Origin: JAGRAX01 sp041391365
Lineage (GTDB): Bacteria > Bdellovibrionota_G > JALEGL01 > JAGRMV01
DNA length: 64,000 nt
Assembly: GCA_041391365.1 (NCBI GenBank)
Contig: JAWKOC010000002.1
Location: 186,001 to 250,000, forward strand
Reading direction: 5' to 3'
Every line of letters begins with the position of its first letter. Position 1 is the first letter of the stretch. Below the pieces are notes generated by a model that saw nothing but the letters and a program-made list of their open reading frames with translations, did not search any database and was not told the origin of the DNA. The position numbers and the translations under genes were made by a program. Shown here piece after piece: positions 9,299 to 18,534 of the stretch.

Positions 9299-10295
9299 TG
9301 CCGTGAATCAGTTTTTCAAGGTTTCCTTTTCCTTTGAGTTCGGTGACGGTTTGAATTTGTTTTTCAAACAACTCTTCGTAGGTAGGTTTTTGAGTCATAC
9401 GAAACACACCTACGGGAACAGGGAACTTGGGATGATCCATTTCGGTGAGCATGTACGTAATGTTGGGGTTTCCGCCCACTTCGTCATGAACCAAAATATC
9501 TTTTTCGGTGATGCCATTTTCGCCAATGGTGACCACTTCGGGACGATGATCTCGGATCACAATCCCTTTGTTCATGTCCGCTCCGAAGATCATGGGTTTG
9601 CCATGCTCCAAAGACAAAATTTTATCATCACGAATCGTTCGCTCGGTGAGATGCTTGAACGCACCATCGTTGAAGATGTTGCAGTTTTGGTAAATCTCTA
9701 CAAATGATACACCTTTGTGTGCGTGAGCTTTTTTGAGAACTTCGGTCAGATGAGGTGTGTTGATGTCATACGACCGAGCAATGAACGTGGCTTCCGAGGC
9801 CAAGGCCAAGGTCAACGCGTTGATGGGATAATCCAAAGATCCAAAAGGAGTGGATTTGGTTTTCTTTCCCACTTCAGAAGTGGGAGAGTATTGTCCTTTG
9901 GTCAATCCGTAGATTCTGTTGTTGAACAACAAAACATTGATGTCCACATTTCTTCTCATCGCATGAAGAAAATGGTTTCCACCGATGGACAGAGCATCGC
10001 CATCTCCCGTGACCACCCATACCGACAACTCAGGTCGAGAAACTTTCAAACCTGTTGCCACCGAAGGAGCTCTTCCGTGGATGCTGTGAAATCCATACGT
10101 GTTCATGTAGTAGGGAAAGCGGCTGGAACAACCAATGCCCGAAATGAACGCAAAGTTTTCACGAGGGACACCCAGAGTAGGGGCCAACTTCTGAACCGCG
10201 GCCAAAATCGCATAGTCCCCACAACCAGGGCACCAGCGGACTTCCTGATCCGATACAAAATCCTGTTTGGTTAGTGCTACTTCTGCTGCGCTCAT
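9276..10295 (-). CDS. korB: 2-oxoacid:ferredoxin oxidoreductase, beta subunit
   Basis: 339 residues. WCPGCGDYAILAAVQ at the N-terminus and GDGDALSIGGNHFLHAMRRN (thiamine-diphosphate/Mg binding, GDGD...NN) identify the beta subunit. It decarboxylates a 2-oxoacid, probably 2-oxoglutarate, passing electrons to ferredoxin together with KorA. A longer in-frame start exists at 10421, but MSAAEVALTKQDF at 10295 overlaps the korA stop by four bases (ATGA), the expected translational coupling. No ferredoxin domain is fused. Confidence 0.93.
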   Translation of the reverse strand: MSAAEVALTKQDFVSDQEVRWCPGCGDYAILAAVQKLAPTLGVPRENFAFISGIGCSSRFPYYMNTYGFHSIHGRAPSVATGLKVSRPELSVWVVTGDGDALSIGGNHFLHAMRRNVDINVLLFNNRIYGLTKGQYSPTSEVGKKTKSTPFGSLDYPINALTLALASEATFIARSYDINTPHLTEVLKKAHAHKGVSFVEIYQNCNIFNDGAFKHLTERTIRDDKILSLEHGKPMIFGADMNKGIVIRDHRPEVVTIGENGITEKDILVHDEVGGNPNITYMLTEMDHPKFPVPVGVFRMTQKPTYEELFEKQIQTVTELKGKGNLEKLIHGSDTWEVK

Positions 10296-12166
10296 GACAT
10301 TTCCTTTACTTTTGTTTTGATCTCGCTGATTTTCAGCGGTTGTCCTTGAATTTTGTTGATTCCTTTTGCATCCACCAGATATTTTCCACGAATCACTTGC
10401 AAGAGCTGACCCGTGTTGCATTCTGCAACGATCACTCGTTTGAAGGAAGACAAGATGGATCCCAAGTCCGAAGGCAGGGGATTCAGATGTCGAATGTGAA
10501 CGTTGGACACCGACATGCCTTCTTCACGGAGCTGCTCGGCTGCAGACGTGATGGCTCCGAAGGTGCTTCCCCAACCCACGAGCAAGGTATCTCCGTTTTT
10601 TGGACCGTAGATTTCCAAGGGAGCGATTTCGTTGGCCACGCGGGCAACTTTTTCTGCTCGCAAATGGATCATTTTTTCGTGGTTTTGAGGATCGTAGGAG
10701 ACGTTTCCGGTAAGATCCTGTTTTTCGATTCCACCGATTCGATGTTCCAATCCTTTGGTTCCTGGAACCACCCAGGATCGTGCCAATGTTTTTTCGTTGC
10801 GCTGATAGGGCAAGAAATTGTTGGCATCCACCAAGTGTTTGATCTCGAATTTGGGGAGTTCATCCACCGAAGGAATTTTCCAAGGCTCCGCACCATTGGC
10901 CAAGGTGTTGTCTGACAAAATCATGACAGGCACCATGTATTTGGTGGCGATTCGAAGTGCTTCAATGCTCATGGTGAAACAATCCGAAGGCGTAGAAGGT
11001 GCAAGCACCACCATGGGGCATTCTCCGTTTCGTCCATACAAAGCTTGGAACAAATCAGTTTGTTCTGTTTTTGTGGGCATGCCCGTGCTGGGTCCAGCTC
11101 GCATCACGTTTACGATGACCAATGGCAATTCGGTCATCACCGCAAGGCCAATGAACTCAGCCTTGAGCGCCACACCAGGTCCACTGGTCCCGGTCACTCC
11201 CAAATGTCCACCAAATGAGGCTCCCAGCGATACGCCGATGGCAGCAATTTCATCTTCCGCTTGGAAGGTACGCACATCAAAGTTTTTGTACCCTGACAAC
11301 TCGTGCAAAATATCACTTGCAGGGGTGATGGGATAACTTCCGTAGAACAAGGGTTTGCCTGCCAATTGAGCACCTGCCACCAATCCCAACGCAATAGCGC
11401 GATTTCCTGTGACTTGGCGATATTTTCCTTGAGGCAGCTGGGCCTGATCCACATGATAGTGTGTGGTGAAAATTTCAGAGGTTTCTCCAAAATAGTATCC
11501 TGCTTTGAGGGCTTTTTGGTTGGCCTCGATCAGATCGGTTTTCCCTTTGAATTTGTTTTCGATCCACTTGATCGTGTGCTCCATGGGTCGATCGTACAGC
11601 CAGTACATGATTCCCAAGGCAAAGAAGTTTTTGCAACGATCAATTTCTTTTTTGGAAAGCGTTGTGTCTTTGAGAGCTTCTTCGTTGAGCTTGGTCAAGG
11701 GCACGTCAAAGACGCGATAGGATTTGAGCGAACCATCTTCCAAGGGATTGGTTTCATAGCTGGCTTTTTTCAAGTTGGTGCTTGTAAAAGCCGAGCTGTT
11801 GACGATGATCATGCCGCCTTTTTCCAAGTCTCTCAAATGCACTTTGAGAGCGGCGGGGTTCATCGCAACCAACACATTGGGGGTGTCACCTGCAGTGCGA
11901 ATGTCTTTGCTGGAGAAATGAATCTGAAAACCACTCACGCCAGGAAGCGATCCAGCAGGTGCTCGAATTTCTGCGGGAAAGTCTGGAAACGTAGCAACGT
12001 CGTTTCCAATGACCGCGGAGGTGTTGGTAAATTGTGTTCCGGTGAGCTGCATTCCATCCCCGGAATCTCCCGCGAATCGAATGGTTACCTGCTCAAGCTG
12101 CTCCAATGGAATGGGTTTGGCCGTGGTTTGAGATGTTTGTTCTGTGGTTGCACCAGTGTTGGACAT
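10292..12166 (-). CDS. korA: 2-oxoacid:ferredoxin oxidoreductase, fused gamma-alpha subunit
   Basis: 624 residues. The N-terminal gamma domain (VTIRFAGDSGDGMQLTGTQ, residues about 27-230) is fused to the alpha pyrimidine-binding part (YPITPASDILHELS, GTSGPGVALKAEFIGLAV). This is the KorA architecture of two-subunit 2-oxoglutarate:ferredoxin oxidoreductases. It works with KorB in a reductive or ferredoxin-linked TCA step in the cytoplasm. It lies four nt from the upstream CBS gene and overlaps korB. The substrate could be another 2-oxoacid. Confidence 0.94.
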   Translation of the reverse strand: MSNTGATTEQTSQTTAKPIPLEQLEQVTIRFAGDSGDGMQLTGTQFTNTSAVIGNDVATFPDFPAEIRAPAGSLPGVSGFQIHFSSKDIRTAGDTPNVLVAMNPAALKVHLRDLEKGGMIIVNSSAFTSTNLKKASYETNPLEDGSLKSYRVFDVPLTKLNEEALKDTTLSKKEIDRCKNFFALGIMYWLYDRPMEHTIKWIENKFKGKTDLIEANQKALKAGYYFGETSEIFTTHYHVDQAQLPQGKYRQVTGNRAIALGLVAGAQLAGKPLFYGSYPITPASDILHELSGYKNFDVRTFQAEDEIAAIGVSLGASFGGHLGVTGTSGPGVALKAEFIGLAVMTELPLVIVNVMRAGPSTGMPTKTEQTDLFQALYGRNGECPMVVLAPSTPSDCFTMSIEALRIATKYMVPVMILSDNTLANGAEPWKIPSVDELPKFEIKHLVDANNFLPYQRNEKTLARSWVVPGTKGLEHRIGGIEKQDLTGNVSYDPQNHEKMIHLRAEKVARVANEIAPLEIYGPKNGDTLLVGWGSTFGAITSAAEQLREEGMSVSNVHIRHLNPLPSDLGSILSSFKRVIVAECNTGQLLQVIRGKYLVDAKGINKIQGQPLKISEIKTKVKEMS

Positions 12167-12170
12167 GAAA

Positions 12171-12635
12171 TTATTTTCCTCCTTCGGGTTTTGTGGCTAC
12201 TTGATGAAGCTTGGGAGGCAAATTCAAGACCTCTTCAGGAAAGTGCTCCGCGATATGCACAACAACATCCTGAATCGACAGAACTCCTACAAGAGCACCC
12301 GAATCATTGACAATAGGTATATGGCGAAACGAATTTTTTCCCATCAAATACAGAGCCTTTTTCAACGGAGCTTCGTGGTCCAAGGTTACAGGATTGACTG
12401 TAACAAACGACGAAACCGGCAATTGCCAGTCGATGTCTTGACCCGCGATTTTCAAAAAAACATCTCGTTCCGTGAGAACACCGCTGATTTTGCCCTGCGT
12501 TGTGCAGACCACACAGCTTACTTTTCTCTCTCTCATGGCATTGAGCACTTGCTCAATGGGAGTGTTTTCGTCAAAGCTAAGCCCCTGGCTGATTTCCAGC
12601 TGATTGATGGTATAATCTTGGATCGTCTGAGCCAT
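12171..12635 (-). CDS. CBS-domain pair protein, first gene of the kor operon
   Basis: 154 residues, two CBS repeats (PIEQVLNAMRERKVSCVVC...GVLTERDVFLKIAG and PLKKALYLMGKNSFRHIPI...GVLSIQDVVVHIAE). It is related to, but clearly different from, the CBS protein that closes the operon. The stop is four nt before the korA start. A nucleotide-sensing partner of KorAB is plausible from context only. Confidence 0.88.
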   Translation of the reverse strand: MAQTIQDYTINQLEISQGLSFDENTPIEQVLNAMRERKVSCVVCTTQGKISGVLTERDVFLKIAGQDIDWQLPVSSFVTVNPVTLDHEAPLKKALYLMGKNSFRHIPIVNDSGALVGVLSIQDVVVHIAEHFPEEVLNLPPKLHQVATKPEGGK

Positions 12636-12650
12636 GGTTTTATGGCGCGC

Positions 12651-12679
12651 AATATACGCCTGTTTCCCTCAACTCGCAA
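12651..12679 (-). promoter_or_regulatory. Sigma-70-type promoter of the CBS-korA-korB-CBS operon
   Basis: On the minus strand TTGCGA (12679-12674), a 17-nt spacer and TATATT (12656-12651) lie directly upstream of the ATG at 12635. The predicted start of transcription is about 9 nt from the ATG, so the leader is almost absent. Confidence 0.55.
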
Positions 12680-12737
12680 GGCATAGATTGGCACAAATCC
12701 CGTAAAAACTTGAACGGAAGTCACTTGGAATAGAATT

Positions 12738-13652
12738 CTAGGAGGGGAGATTTTTTTTCATTTTTTCGAGACCTGTACGGAGGAGAGTGGTGCCAGAAAA
12801 TTGCTGATCAAACTCTTCTGAGGTCATGGTCTGGAAATCAGAGGCGTGGAGGGCCACAAAAGGTTTGGGGGCAATTTCTGGGAGTGTGGAGGCGGGAGCC
12901 TTGTGGTTCCAGGGGCATACTTCTTGGCAGATGTCGCATCCAGCGATCCAATCTTGGGTATTGCCCTTCATCCATGAGGGCAGATCTTGATCTCGATTTT
13001 CCAAGGTTTGGTAGGAAATGCACTTTTCCGAATCCAATTGATAGGGTCCCTCAAAAGCCTGTGTGGGGCAGGCATCCAGACAGGCCGTGCAGGTGCCACA
13101 ATGGTCCGTGACGGGACGATCGGGTGCAAAGGGATGACTAAGAAAAATCTCTCCAAGATATAGATAGGATCCATGTTGTTGGCTCATCAAACAGGTGTTT
13201 TTTCCGATCCACCCCAATCCTGCTTGGCGAGCGAGACTGCGCTCCAACACGGGAGCGGTATCCACAAACACTCTGCCCTGGATCGAGGCATCCAGAGAGC
13301 TCTGCATCCAGCTCAAAAGGTCAAAAAGACGTCGTTTGACAAAGAGGTGATAGTCTTCTCCCCATGCGTACCGACCAAATTTGAGAGGCGAAGCATGCTC
13401 ATCGATTTTGGGTTTGTAGGAAAAGCTGGCGCATAAGATGCTTTGGACGGCAGGCCAGAGTTTTTTTGGGTCGTGTCTTTTTTCGACCCTGCCGGGTTCA
13501 GACATATAGCTCATGTTCTGCGCATGGCCTTTGGATAGCCAACGCAACAATTTCTCGTGATCTTGAATCGGATTTGCCTGAGAAAAACCAATGTGGCTCG
13601 CCCCAAGTTCCAGAGCCTTGGTCCGAATGCGTTCTTTCACCGACTCAGACAT
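12738..13652 (-). CDS. queG: Epoxyqueuosine reductase
   Basis: QueG is a cobalamin-dependent Fe-S enzyme that reduces epoxyqueuosine to queuosine in tRNA, the last step of Q synthesis. 304 residues are close to the family length for the short form. It shows GRYAWGEDYH and VFVDTAPVLERSLARQAGLG from the cobalamin domain. A double [4Fe-4S] ferredoxin module follows: CGTCTACLDACPTQAF and CDICQEVCPWN. MSESVKERIRTKALELG at 13652 is chosen over an upstream start at 13748 that would overlap the cupin gene. It is 16 nt after the cupin stop. Confidence 0.93.
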   Translation of the reverse strand: MSESVKERIRTKALELGASHIGFSQANPIQDHEKLLRWLSKGHAQNMSYMSEPGRVEKRHDPKKLWPAVQSILCASFSYKPKIDEHASPLKFGRYAWGEDYHLFVKRRLFDLLSWMQSSLDASIQGRVFVDTAPVLERSLARQAGLGWIGKNTCLMSQQHGSYLYLGEIFLSHPFAPDRPVTDHCGTCTACLDACPTQAFEGPYQLDSEKCISYQTLENRDQDLPSWMKGNTQDWIAGCDICQEVCPWNHKAPASTLPEIAPKPFVALHASDFQTMTSEEFDQQFSGTTLLRTGLEKMKKNLPS

Positions 13653-13668
13653 CGAACCTTGAGAAAAC

Positions 13669-14001
13669 TTATTTTTTGGGTTCGGGAGGAAGTTTGGCAA
13701 AAAACACCATGATGTTAAGGCGTTGATCGGCCAAATTGATGATGCCATGTTCTTGACCGGCTTTGACCAAAATCATGGTCCCCGCCGGAAGTTCGCGTGT
13801 GGTCCTGCCCACCGTGAATCGAGCTTTGCCTTCCAAAACAAAATACACTTTGTCGCTCTCTGTGTTTTTTTGGGGTTTGAGAGACTGCCCACCTTCAAAA
13901 CAAAGCAAATCGGTGGTGAGATTTTTGGTTTTAAAGATCTGATTTCGGAGCATTTTGTCCGGGGAAAACTGGACAAAGGATCTAAAATTCGCGGTTTTCA
14001 A
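13669..14001 (-). CDS. Small cupin-domain protein (TTG start)
   Basis: 110 residues with a single cupin barrel: LLCFEGGQSLKPQ, DKVYFVLEGKARFTV, PAGTMILVKAGQEHGIIN. Position 14001 is a TTG with GAGGAAA seven nt upstream. The resulting N-terminus (KTANFRSFVQFSPDKM) matches the usual start of this cupin group, so TTG is preferred over GTG 14094 and ATG 13953. One usual metal ligand site has H in QEHG, but the first HxH is replaced (LKPQKN), so metal binding is uncertain. Co-transcribed with queG; the role is unknown. Confidence 0.75.
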   Translation of the reverse strand: MKTANFRSFVQFSPDKMLRNQIFKTKNLTTDLLCFEGGQSLKPQKNTESDKVYFVLEGKARFTVGRTTRELPAGTMILVKAGQEHGIINLADQRLNIMVFFAKLPPEPKK

Positions 14002-14140
14002 TGTCTTTTCCTCGCCAACGGTTATAACAGAGTTTTGACCATATGAGGGACGGATTTTTGAGAATTCTTTGGTGGGCTCCGTGGTCAAGATCACGATCTT
14101 TTTCTTTTGGATGCATGATCATGTGTGCTAAGGCTAGAAC

Positions 14141-14620
14141 ATGACGCAGCGAAAATACGCAATTCTTCTCGGATGGATGCTGCTGCTCATGGTCCCCTCC
14201 AGTTCCTTGGTTGCCCAAGATGATCCCTATCACTACAATTTATCTCGATTTTCCTCATTGGGCAGTTTGATTCGATCAGGCGCTGCGGGAACGGTATTTG
14301 AAATCTCTGGAAAACTTACTGCCGATGAGGACACCATCCAACCTCGCATTCAGATTGCATCTTCTGAATTTTCATTCGACGATGCAACGAGGGTCAGGCT
14401 GAACAATCTTTTGAACACTCATTTTATGACCTATGCTTCCACACGACCCTTTGAATTCAAAACCTATGATCGATTGCAAACCCCTGCCAAGGATGAGTCC
14501 AGCGAAAACGGTCCCTTTGGGCACTTTTGGAATGTGCTTGTAGATACCATCTCAATCGAATTTGGAATCACACCCGACCAGATCAAGCTCCAAGCCAATT
14601 TTGATTTCCATTACATGTAG
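14141..14620 (+). CDS. Secreted hypothetical protein
   Basis: 159 residues with an N-terminal signal peptide (ILLGWMLLLMVPSSSLVAQ, cleavage expected after VAQ). The mature part is small, acidic and beta-like, without cysteines or a motif I recognise. It is followed by htrA on the same strand at 116 nt, so a shared envelope role is possible but not shown. Confidence 0.6.
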   Translation: MTQRKYAILLGWMLLLMVPSSSLVAQDDPYHYNLSRFSSLGSLIRSGAAGTVFEISGKLTADEDTIQPRIQIASSEFSFDDATRVRLNNLLNTHFMTYASTRPFEFKTYDRLQTPAKDESSENGPFGHFWNVLVDTISIEFGITPDQIKLQANFDFHYM

Positions 14621-14736
14621 ATCAAGCTCTTCCAAGTGAGGCAACTTGTCGGCAGTTTTTTTTTGAAGAAACTGCAACAAAAATGCTCTTGCAGGAAGGT
14701 TTCCAAACGACCTTCAATCTGGTAATTTGCGCGCCT

Positions 14737-16305
14737 ATGAAATCACAACAACTTTTTTCCTTGGTACTGGTATTGGGTATGACAGCTTGTTCACAAGATG
14801 GACTGAAGCTGCCTGATTCGTGGAAAAAAGAATCGCCGAAAAGCTCTTCTTCGGTGTGGGACAAAAAGCCCGAGAAAAAAGATGGCAACTCCCTGGTGCC
14901 TTGGAAAGGTGGAGCCATTGCGGCCGACACTTTCATCAAAATTTCTCAAAAAGCTGACGCGGGTGTGGTCAACATCGGAACCACAAAAATCATCAAACAA
15001 CGACAAAGCCCATTTGGATTTGGCCCGTCACCCTTCGAAGATTTTTTTGGAGACGATGTGTTCAAGCATTTCTTTGGCAATCCGAGACAGCAGCAACAGC
15101 CCAAAGAGTTCAAACAGCAGAGTTTGGGATCCGGATTCATCATCAGCGAAGATGGATTGATTGTGACCAACAATCATGTGATCGATCAAGCGGATGAGAT
15201 CAAAGTGACCATCGGAAAAGATCATGAGTATGTGGCCAAGGTCATTGGCGCAGATCCAAAAACGGATGTTGCCTTGATCAAAATTGATCCCAAGGGCGAA
15301 AAACTCCAGGCGTTGGCTCTGGGAGATTCTTCCGATTTGCAAGTCGGAGAAATTGTCGTAGCGATCGGCAACCCCTTTGGACTCTCACACACCGTAACCC
15401 AGGGGATTGTGAGCGCCAAAGAGCGAGCCATTGGTTTTGGACTGTATGACAACTTCATTCAAACCGATGCCTCGATCAATCCAGGAAACTCTGGAGGACC
15501 GCTTCTGAATCTGAACGCAGAAGTGGTGGGCATCAACACGGCCATCCATGCCAGCGGGCAGGGAATTGGTTTTGCCATTCCCATCAATCTGGCCCGAGAT
15601 ATTTTGCGACAGCTCGAAAACAACGGCGAGGTGATCCGAGGTTGGATGGGCGTTGAGATGCAAAACATGGACGAAGACTTGGCCAAAGCTCTTGGACTCG
15701 AGAAACCCACCGGAGCTTTGATTGCGCGAGTTCTTCCCGACAGTCCTGCAGAAAAAGCCAAAATCATGAGAGGTGATGTTGTGTTGGAAGTGGACGGAAA
15801 GACTGTAGACAAAACCACAGACCTACCCAAAATTGTGGCGGAAATTCCGGTCAACAAAGTGGTGGATGTTGTGGTCCTGCGCAATGGAAACAAAAAAACT
15901 CTCTCGATCAAAATAGGAAAACGAGATGATGATCAACTGGAAAAAGACTTGAGCCAAGAGCCGAAAGGCTCTGCCAAAGGCCCTGACAAGTTGGGATTGC
16001 AAGTGGGTCCCATCACGGCTGGAGATCGAGCCAACATGGAACTTGATGAAAGCATTTCAGGCGTGGTCGTGGAGGACGTAGATCCCAATGGTCCTTTGGC
16101 CAGCAAACAAATTCAACCTGGATTCATCATTCTCGAAGCTAAGTTTGGAAACAAAGAACCCAAACAAACCAAAATCAAAAGTGTAGAAGACTATCAGGCA
16201 CGTGTGAATGCACTGACCAAAGGAAGTCATCCCATCATTTTATTGCTGCAAACTGCGCCAGGACAAACACTGTTTGTTGCGTTTACAGTGAAAATTGATG
16301 GATGA
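14737..16305 (+). CDS. degP: HtrA/DegP-type periplasmic serine protease, lipoprotein form
   Basis: 522 residues. Signal peptide with lipobox-like LGMTAC (Cys about residue 18), then a trypsin-like domain with catalytic His147 (TNNHVID), Asp177 (KTDVALIKID) and Ser252 (NPGNSGGPLLN). Two PDZ domains follow, the first starting GWMGVEMQ, the second LGLQVGPI. It degrades or refolds misfolded envelope proteins. The lipobox suggests it is tethered to a membrane instead of free in the periplasm. Start ATG 14737 is preferred over 14683 because it begins the signal peptide. It is directly followed by the heat-shock sigma gene. Confidence 0.93.
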   Translation: MKSQQLFSLVLVLGMTACSQDGLKLPDSWKKESPKSSSSVWDKKPEKKDGNSLVPWKGGAIAADTFIKISQKADAGVVNIGTTKIIKQRQSPFGFGPSPFEDFFGDDVFKHFFGNPRQQQQPKEFKQQSLGSGFIISEDGLIVTNNHVIDQADEIKVTIGKDHEYVAKVIGADPKTDVALIKIDPKGEKLQALALGDSSDLQVGEIVVAIGNPFGLSHTVTQGIVSAKERAIGFGLYDNFIQTDASINPGNSGGPLLNLNAEVVGINTAIHASGQGIGFAIPINLARDILRQLENNGEVIRGWMGVEMQNMDEDLAKALGLEKPTGALIARVLPDSPAEKAKIMRGDVVLEVDGKTVDKTTDLPKIVAEIPVNKVVDVVVLRNGNKKTLSIKIGKRDDDQLEKDLSQEPKGSAKGPDKLGLQVGPITAGDRANMELDESISGVVVEDVDPNGPLASKQIQPGFIILEAKFGNKEPKQTKIKSVEDYQARVNALTKGSHPIILLLQTAPGQTLFVAFTVKIDG

Positions 16306-16317
16306 CGTTGAGATGAG

Positions 16318-17250
16318 ATGTCAGAAAAAAAAGATCAACAAAAACCTTCAGGCAGGGGCGAAGCCGTCCCTGCCCGAACGGCAAAAGCCAAGAAAAAGAA
16401 AATAGATCCTGGAACAGCGCTCGTTGTTCGAGACTCTGTCGACCAATACTTGAGCGAAATCGGAAAAATTCCTCTTCTTTCTTCGGAAGAGGAAAGAAGA
16501 CTCGCAAAACTATGGTTTGAAGATCGGGATCGAGATGCTGGCCAAAAACTGGTGATGTCCAATCTGAGATTTGTGGTCAAGATTGCCAAAGAGTATTCCA
16601 AATATGGATTCAAAATGTCGGATTTGATCCAGGAGGGCAACTTGGGTCTAATGCATGCTGTGGACAAATATGATCCCAGCAAAGGCTATCGATTGATCAC
16701 CTATGCAGTGTGGTGGATTCGTGCATACATGCAGTCGTTCATTTTACGTTCCTGGAGCATCGTTCGATCAGGAACCACGCGAGCCCAGCGCCGAATCTTT
16801 GGAGGTTTGCAAAAAGCGCGCAATCGAATCGAAGCGCTGGGAGCTGGTGAGCCTGTTTCCAACAAAGATTTGGCTCAAGAGTTGGACGTGACCCCAGAGC
16901 AATTGGAACAGACTCTTTCGCTCATGAATCGAAGAGACATGAGCATGGAACAGCCGGTTGGAAAAGACCAAGCGATGCTTTTTGGGGAAACGCTTGCAGA
17001 CTCTCATGAGAGCCAAGAAGAAAAAGTCATTCGAGAAGATCTGAGTGGAAAAGTGCGAGAAGCTCTCGACGAGATCTATGATGATCTCAAACCTCGTGAG
17101 AGGTATCTTCTTGAATATCGCCTGCTATCGGATCAGCCCATGACCTTGGAAGCTGTGGGACAGGAGTTTGGGGTTTCTCGTGAGCGCGTTCGTCAGTTGG
17201 AAGAAAGGCTCAAAGAAAAACTCAAGCAAGCTTTGGAAAAAACGCAGTAG
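16318..17250 (+). CDS. rpoH: RNA polymerase heat-shock sigma factor, RpoH type
   Basis: 310 residues. Sigma region 2 (NLRFVVKIAKEYSKYGFKMSDLIQEGNLGLMHAVDKYDP, TYAVWWIRAYMQSFILRSWS) is followed by the RpoH-box-like QRRIFGGLQKAR. Region 4 with its HTH (TLEAVGQEFGVSRERVRQLE) closes the protein. It lacks region 1.1, as alternative sigmas do. It sits 12 nt after htrA, which suggests co-expression of an envelope protease with a heat-shock regulator. Confidence 0.92.
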   Translation: MSEKKDQQKPSGRGEAVPARTAKAKKKKIDPGTALVVRDSVDQYLSEIGKIPLLSSEEERRLAKLWFEDRDRDAGQKLVMSNLRFVVKIAKEYSKYGFKMSDLIQEGNLGLMHAVDKYDPSKGYRLITYAVWWIRAYMQSFILRSWSIVRSGTTRAQRRIFGGLQKARNRIEALGAGEPVSNKDLAQELDVTPEQLEQTLSLMNRRDMSMEQPVGKDQAMLFGETLADSHESQEEKVIREDLSGKVREALDEIYDDLKPRERYLLEYRLLSDQPMTLEAVGQEFGVSRERVRQLEERLKEKLKQALEKTQ

Positions 17251-17257
17251 TTGAGAA

Positions 17258-18529
17258 GTGTCCAAGAAGACAAAAAAAATTGTGATCTTGGGGGGTGGGT
17301 TTGCAGGTCTCAATGTTGCCAAACATCTTGGGGGAAAGAATGTTCACGTCACACTGATGGATCGAACCAATCATCATGTGTTTCAACCGTTGTTGTATCA
17401 AGTTGCGACAGCAGGACTTTCTCCGGCAGATATTGCAATGCCCATACGAAAAATTTTGTCCAAGGCCAAAAATGTTCATGTGGTCATGGACGAAGTTGTC
17501 CACATCGAAACCATGCAAAAAAAAGTTTACGGAAAAACTCAAGTGGTTTCGTATGACAAACTGGTGATTGCCACCGGTGCCACACACAGTTATTTTGGCA
17601 AAAATCACTGGAGCCAATTTGCTCCGGGACTCAAAACCATTCCCGATGCCACGCGATTGAGATCAAATATATTGAATGTTTTTGAACAGGCAGAAAATCA
17701 ATCCACATCGGTCGCTCGTGAAGTTCGATTTGCCATTGTGGGTGGTGGGCCTACCGGAGTCGAAATGGCCGGTGCCATTGCAGAACTTGCTCGAAGGGTG
17801 TTGGCCAAAGATTTTCGCAACATTGATCCATCTCATACGAAAGTAGATTTGATCGAAGCGTCTGATCGGATCCTAGCGAGTTTTCCAAAAAAACTCTCTG
17901 AGAAAGCCGCACAAAGTTTGGAAAAATTGGGCGTATCAATCAAGACTCAGTCCAAGGTGGAAGATCTTGGCTCGGATCGGTTGATGATCAATGGAAAATC
18001 CATGGCGTACGACTGCATTGTTTGGGCGGCTGGAGTGCAAGCATCCCCCATCGTGGAATGGCTTGATATCGATGTTCCACACAATGCTCGTGGGCAAATC
18101 AAGGTTGATTCACAATTTGCATTGGAGTGTGATGCTGATGTTTATATTATTGGAGATGCCTGTGATGCAACAGATTCTACGGGAAAGCAGCTTCCAGGGT
18201 TAGCTTCCGTGGCTTTGCAGGAAGGAAAATACGTGGGCCAAAGACTTCAAGCTTGGGTGGAGGATCAAACGTTTTCCAAACCTTTTGTGTACGTTGACAA
18301 AGGAAACTTAGCGACCATTGGTCGCTCCAAGGCAGTAGCACAGATCAAACGCTGGATGTTCTCAGGTTTTTTTGCATGGATTGTCTGGCTGGTGATCCAT
18401 ATTTTGTATTTGATTGGATTTCAAAACAAAACCTTGGTGTTGACTCGATGGGCATGGAATTACCTTGCATTTGAATATGGAGCCCGACTGATCACAGATA
18501 CACGTCGTGCATCCTCCAACGATCGTTGA
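17258..18529 (+). CDS. ndh: Type II NADH:quinone oxidoreductase
   Basis: 423 residues with two Rossmann motifs (ILGGGFAGLNVAKHL for FAD, AIVGGGPTGVEMAGAIAEL for NADH) and the quinone-side stretch TNHHVFQPLLYQVATAGLSP. The C-terminus FFAWIVWLVIHILYLIGF anchors it to the membrane. NDH-2 oxidises NADH without proton pumping. The start is GTG at 17258, seven nt after rpoH. It ends convergently, five bases from the next gene's stop. Confidence 0.92.
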   Translation: MSKKTKKIVILGGGFAGLNVAKHLGGKNVHVTLMDRTNHHVFQPLLYQVATAGLSPADIAMPIRKILSKAKNVHVVMDEVVHIETMQKKVYGKTQVVSYDKLVIATGATHSYFGKNHWSQFAPGLKTIPDATRLRSNILNVFEQAENQSTSVAREVRFAIVGGGPTGVEMAGAIAELARRVLAKDFRNIDPSHTKVDLIEASDRILASFPKKLSEKAAQSLEKLGVSIKTQSKVEDLGSDRLMINGKSMAYDCIVWAAGVQASPIVEWLDIDVPHNARGQIKVDSQFALECDADVYIIGDACDATDSTGKQLPGLASVALQEGKYVGQRLQAWVEDQTFSKPFVYVDKGNLATIGRSKAVAQIKRWMFSGFFAWIVWLVIHILYLIGFQNKTLVLTRWAWNYLAFEYGARLITDTRRASSNDR

Positions 18530-18534
18530 GTGGG

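Noticed and set aside
11303..12310. Open plus-strand frame of 335 codons
   Set aside because: Antisense to korA and crossing into the CBS gene, both certain.
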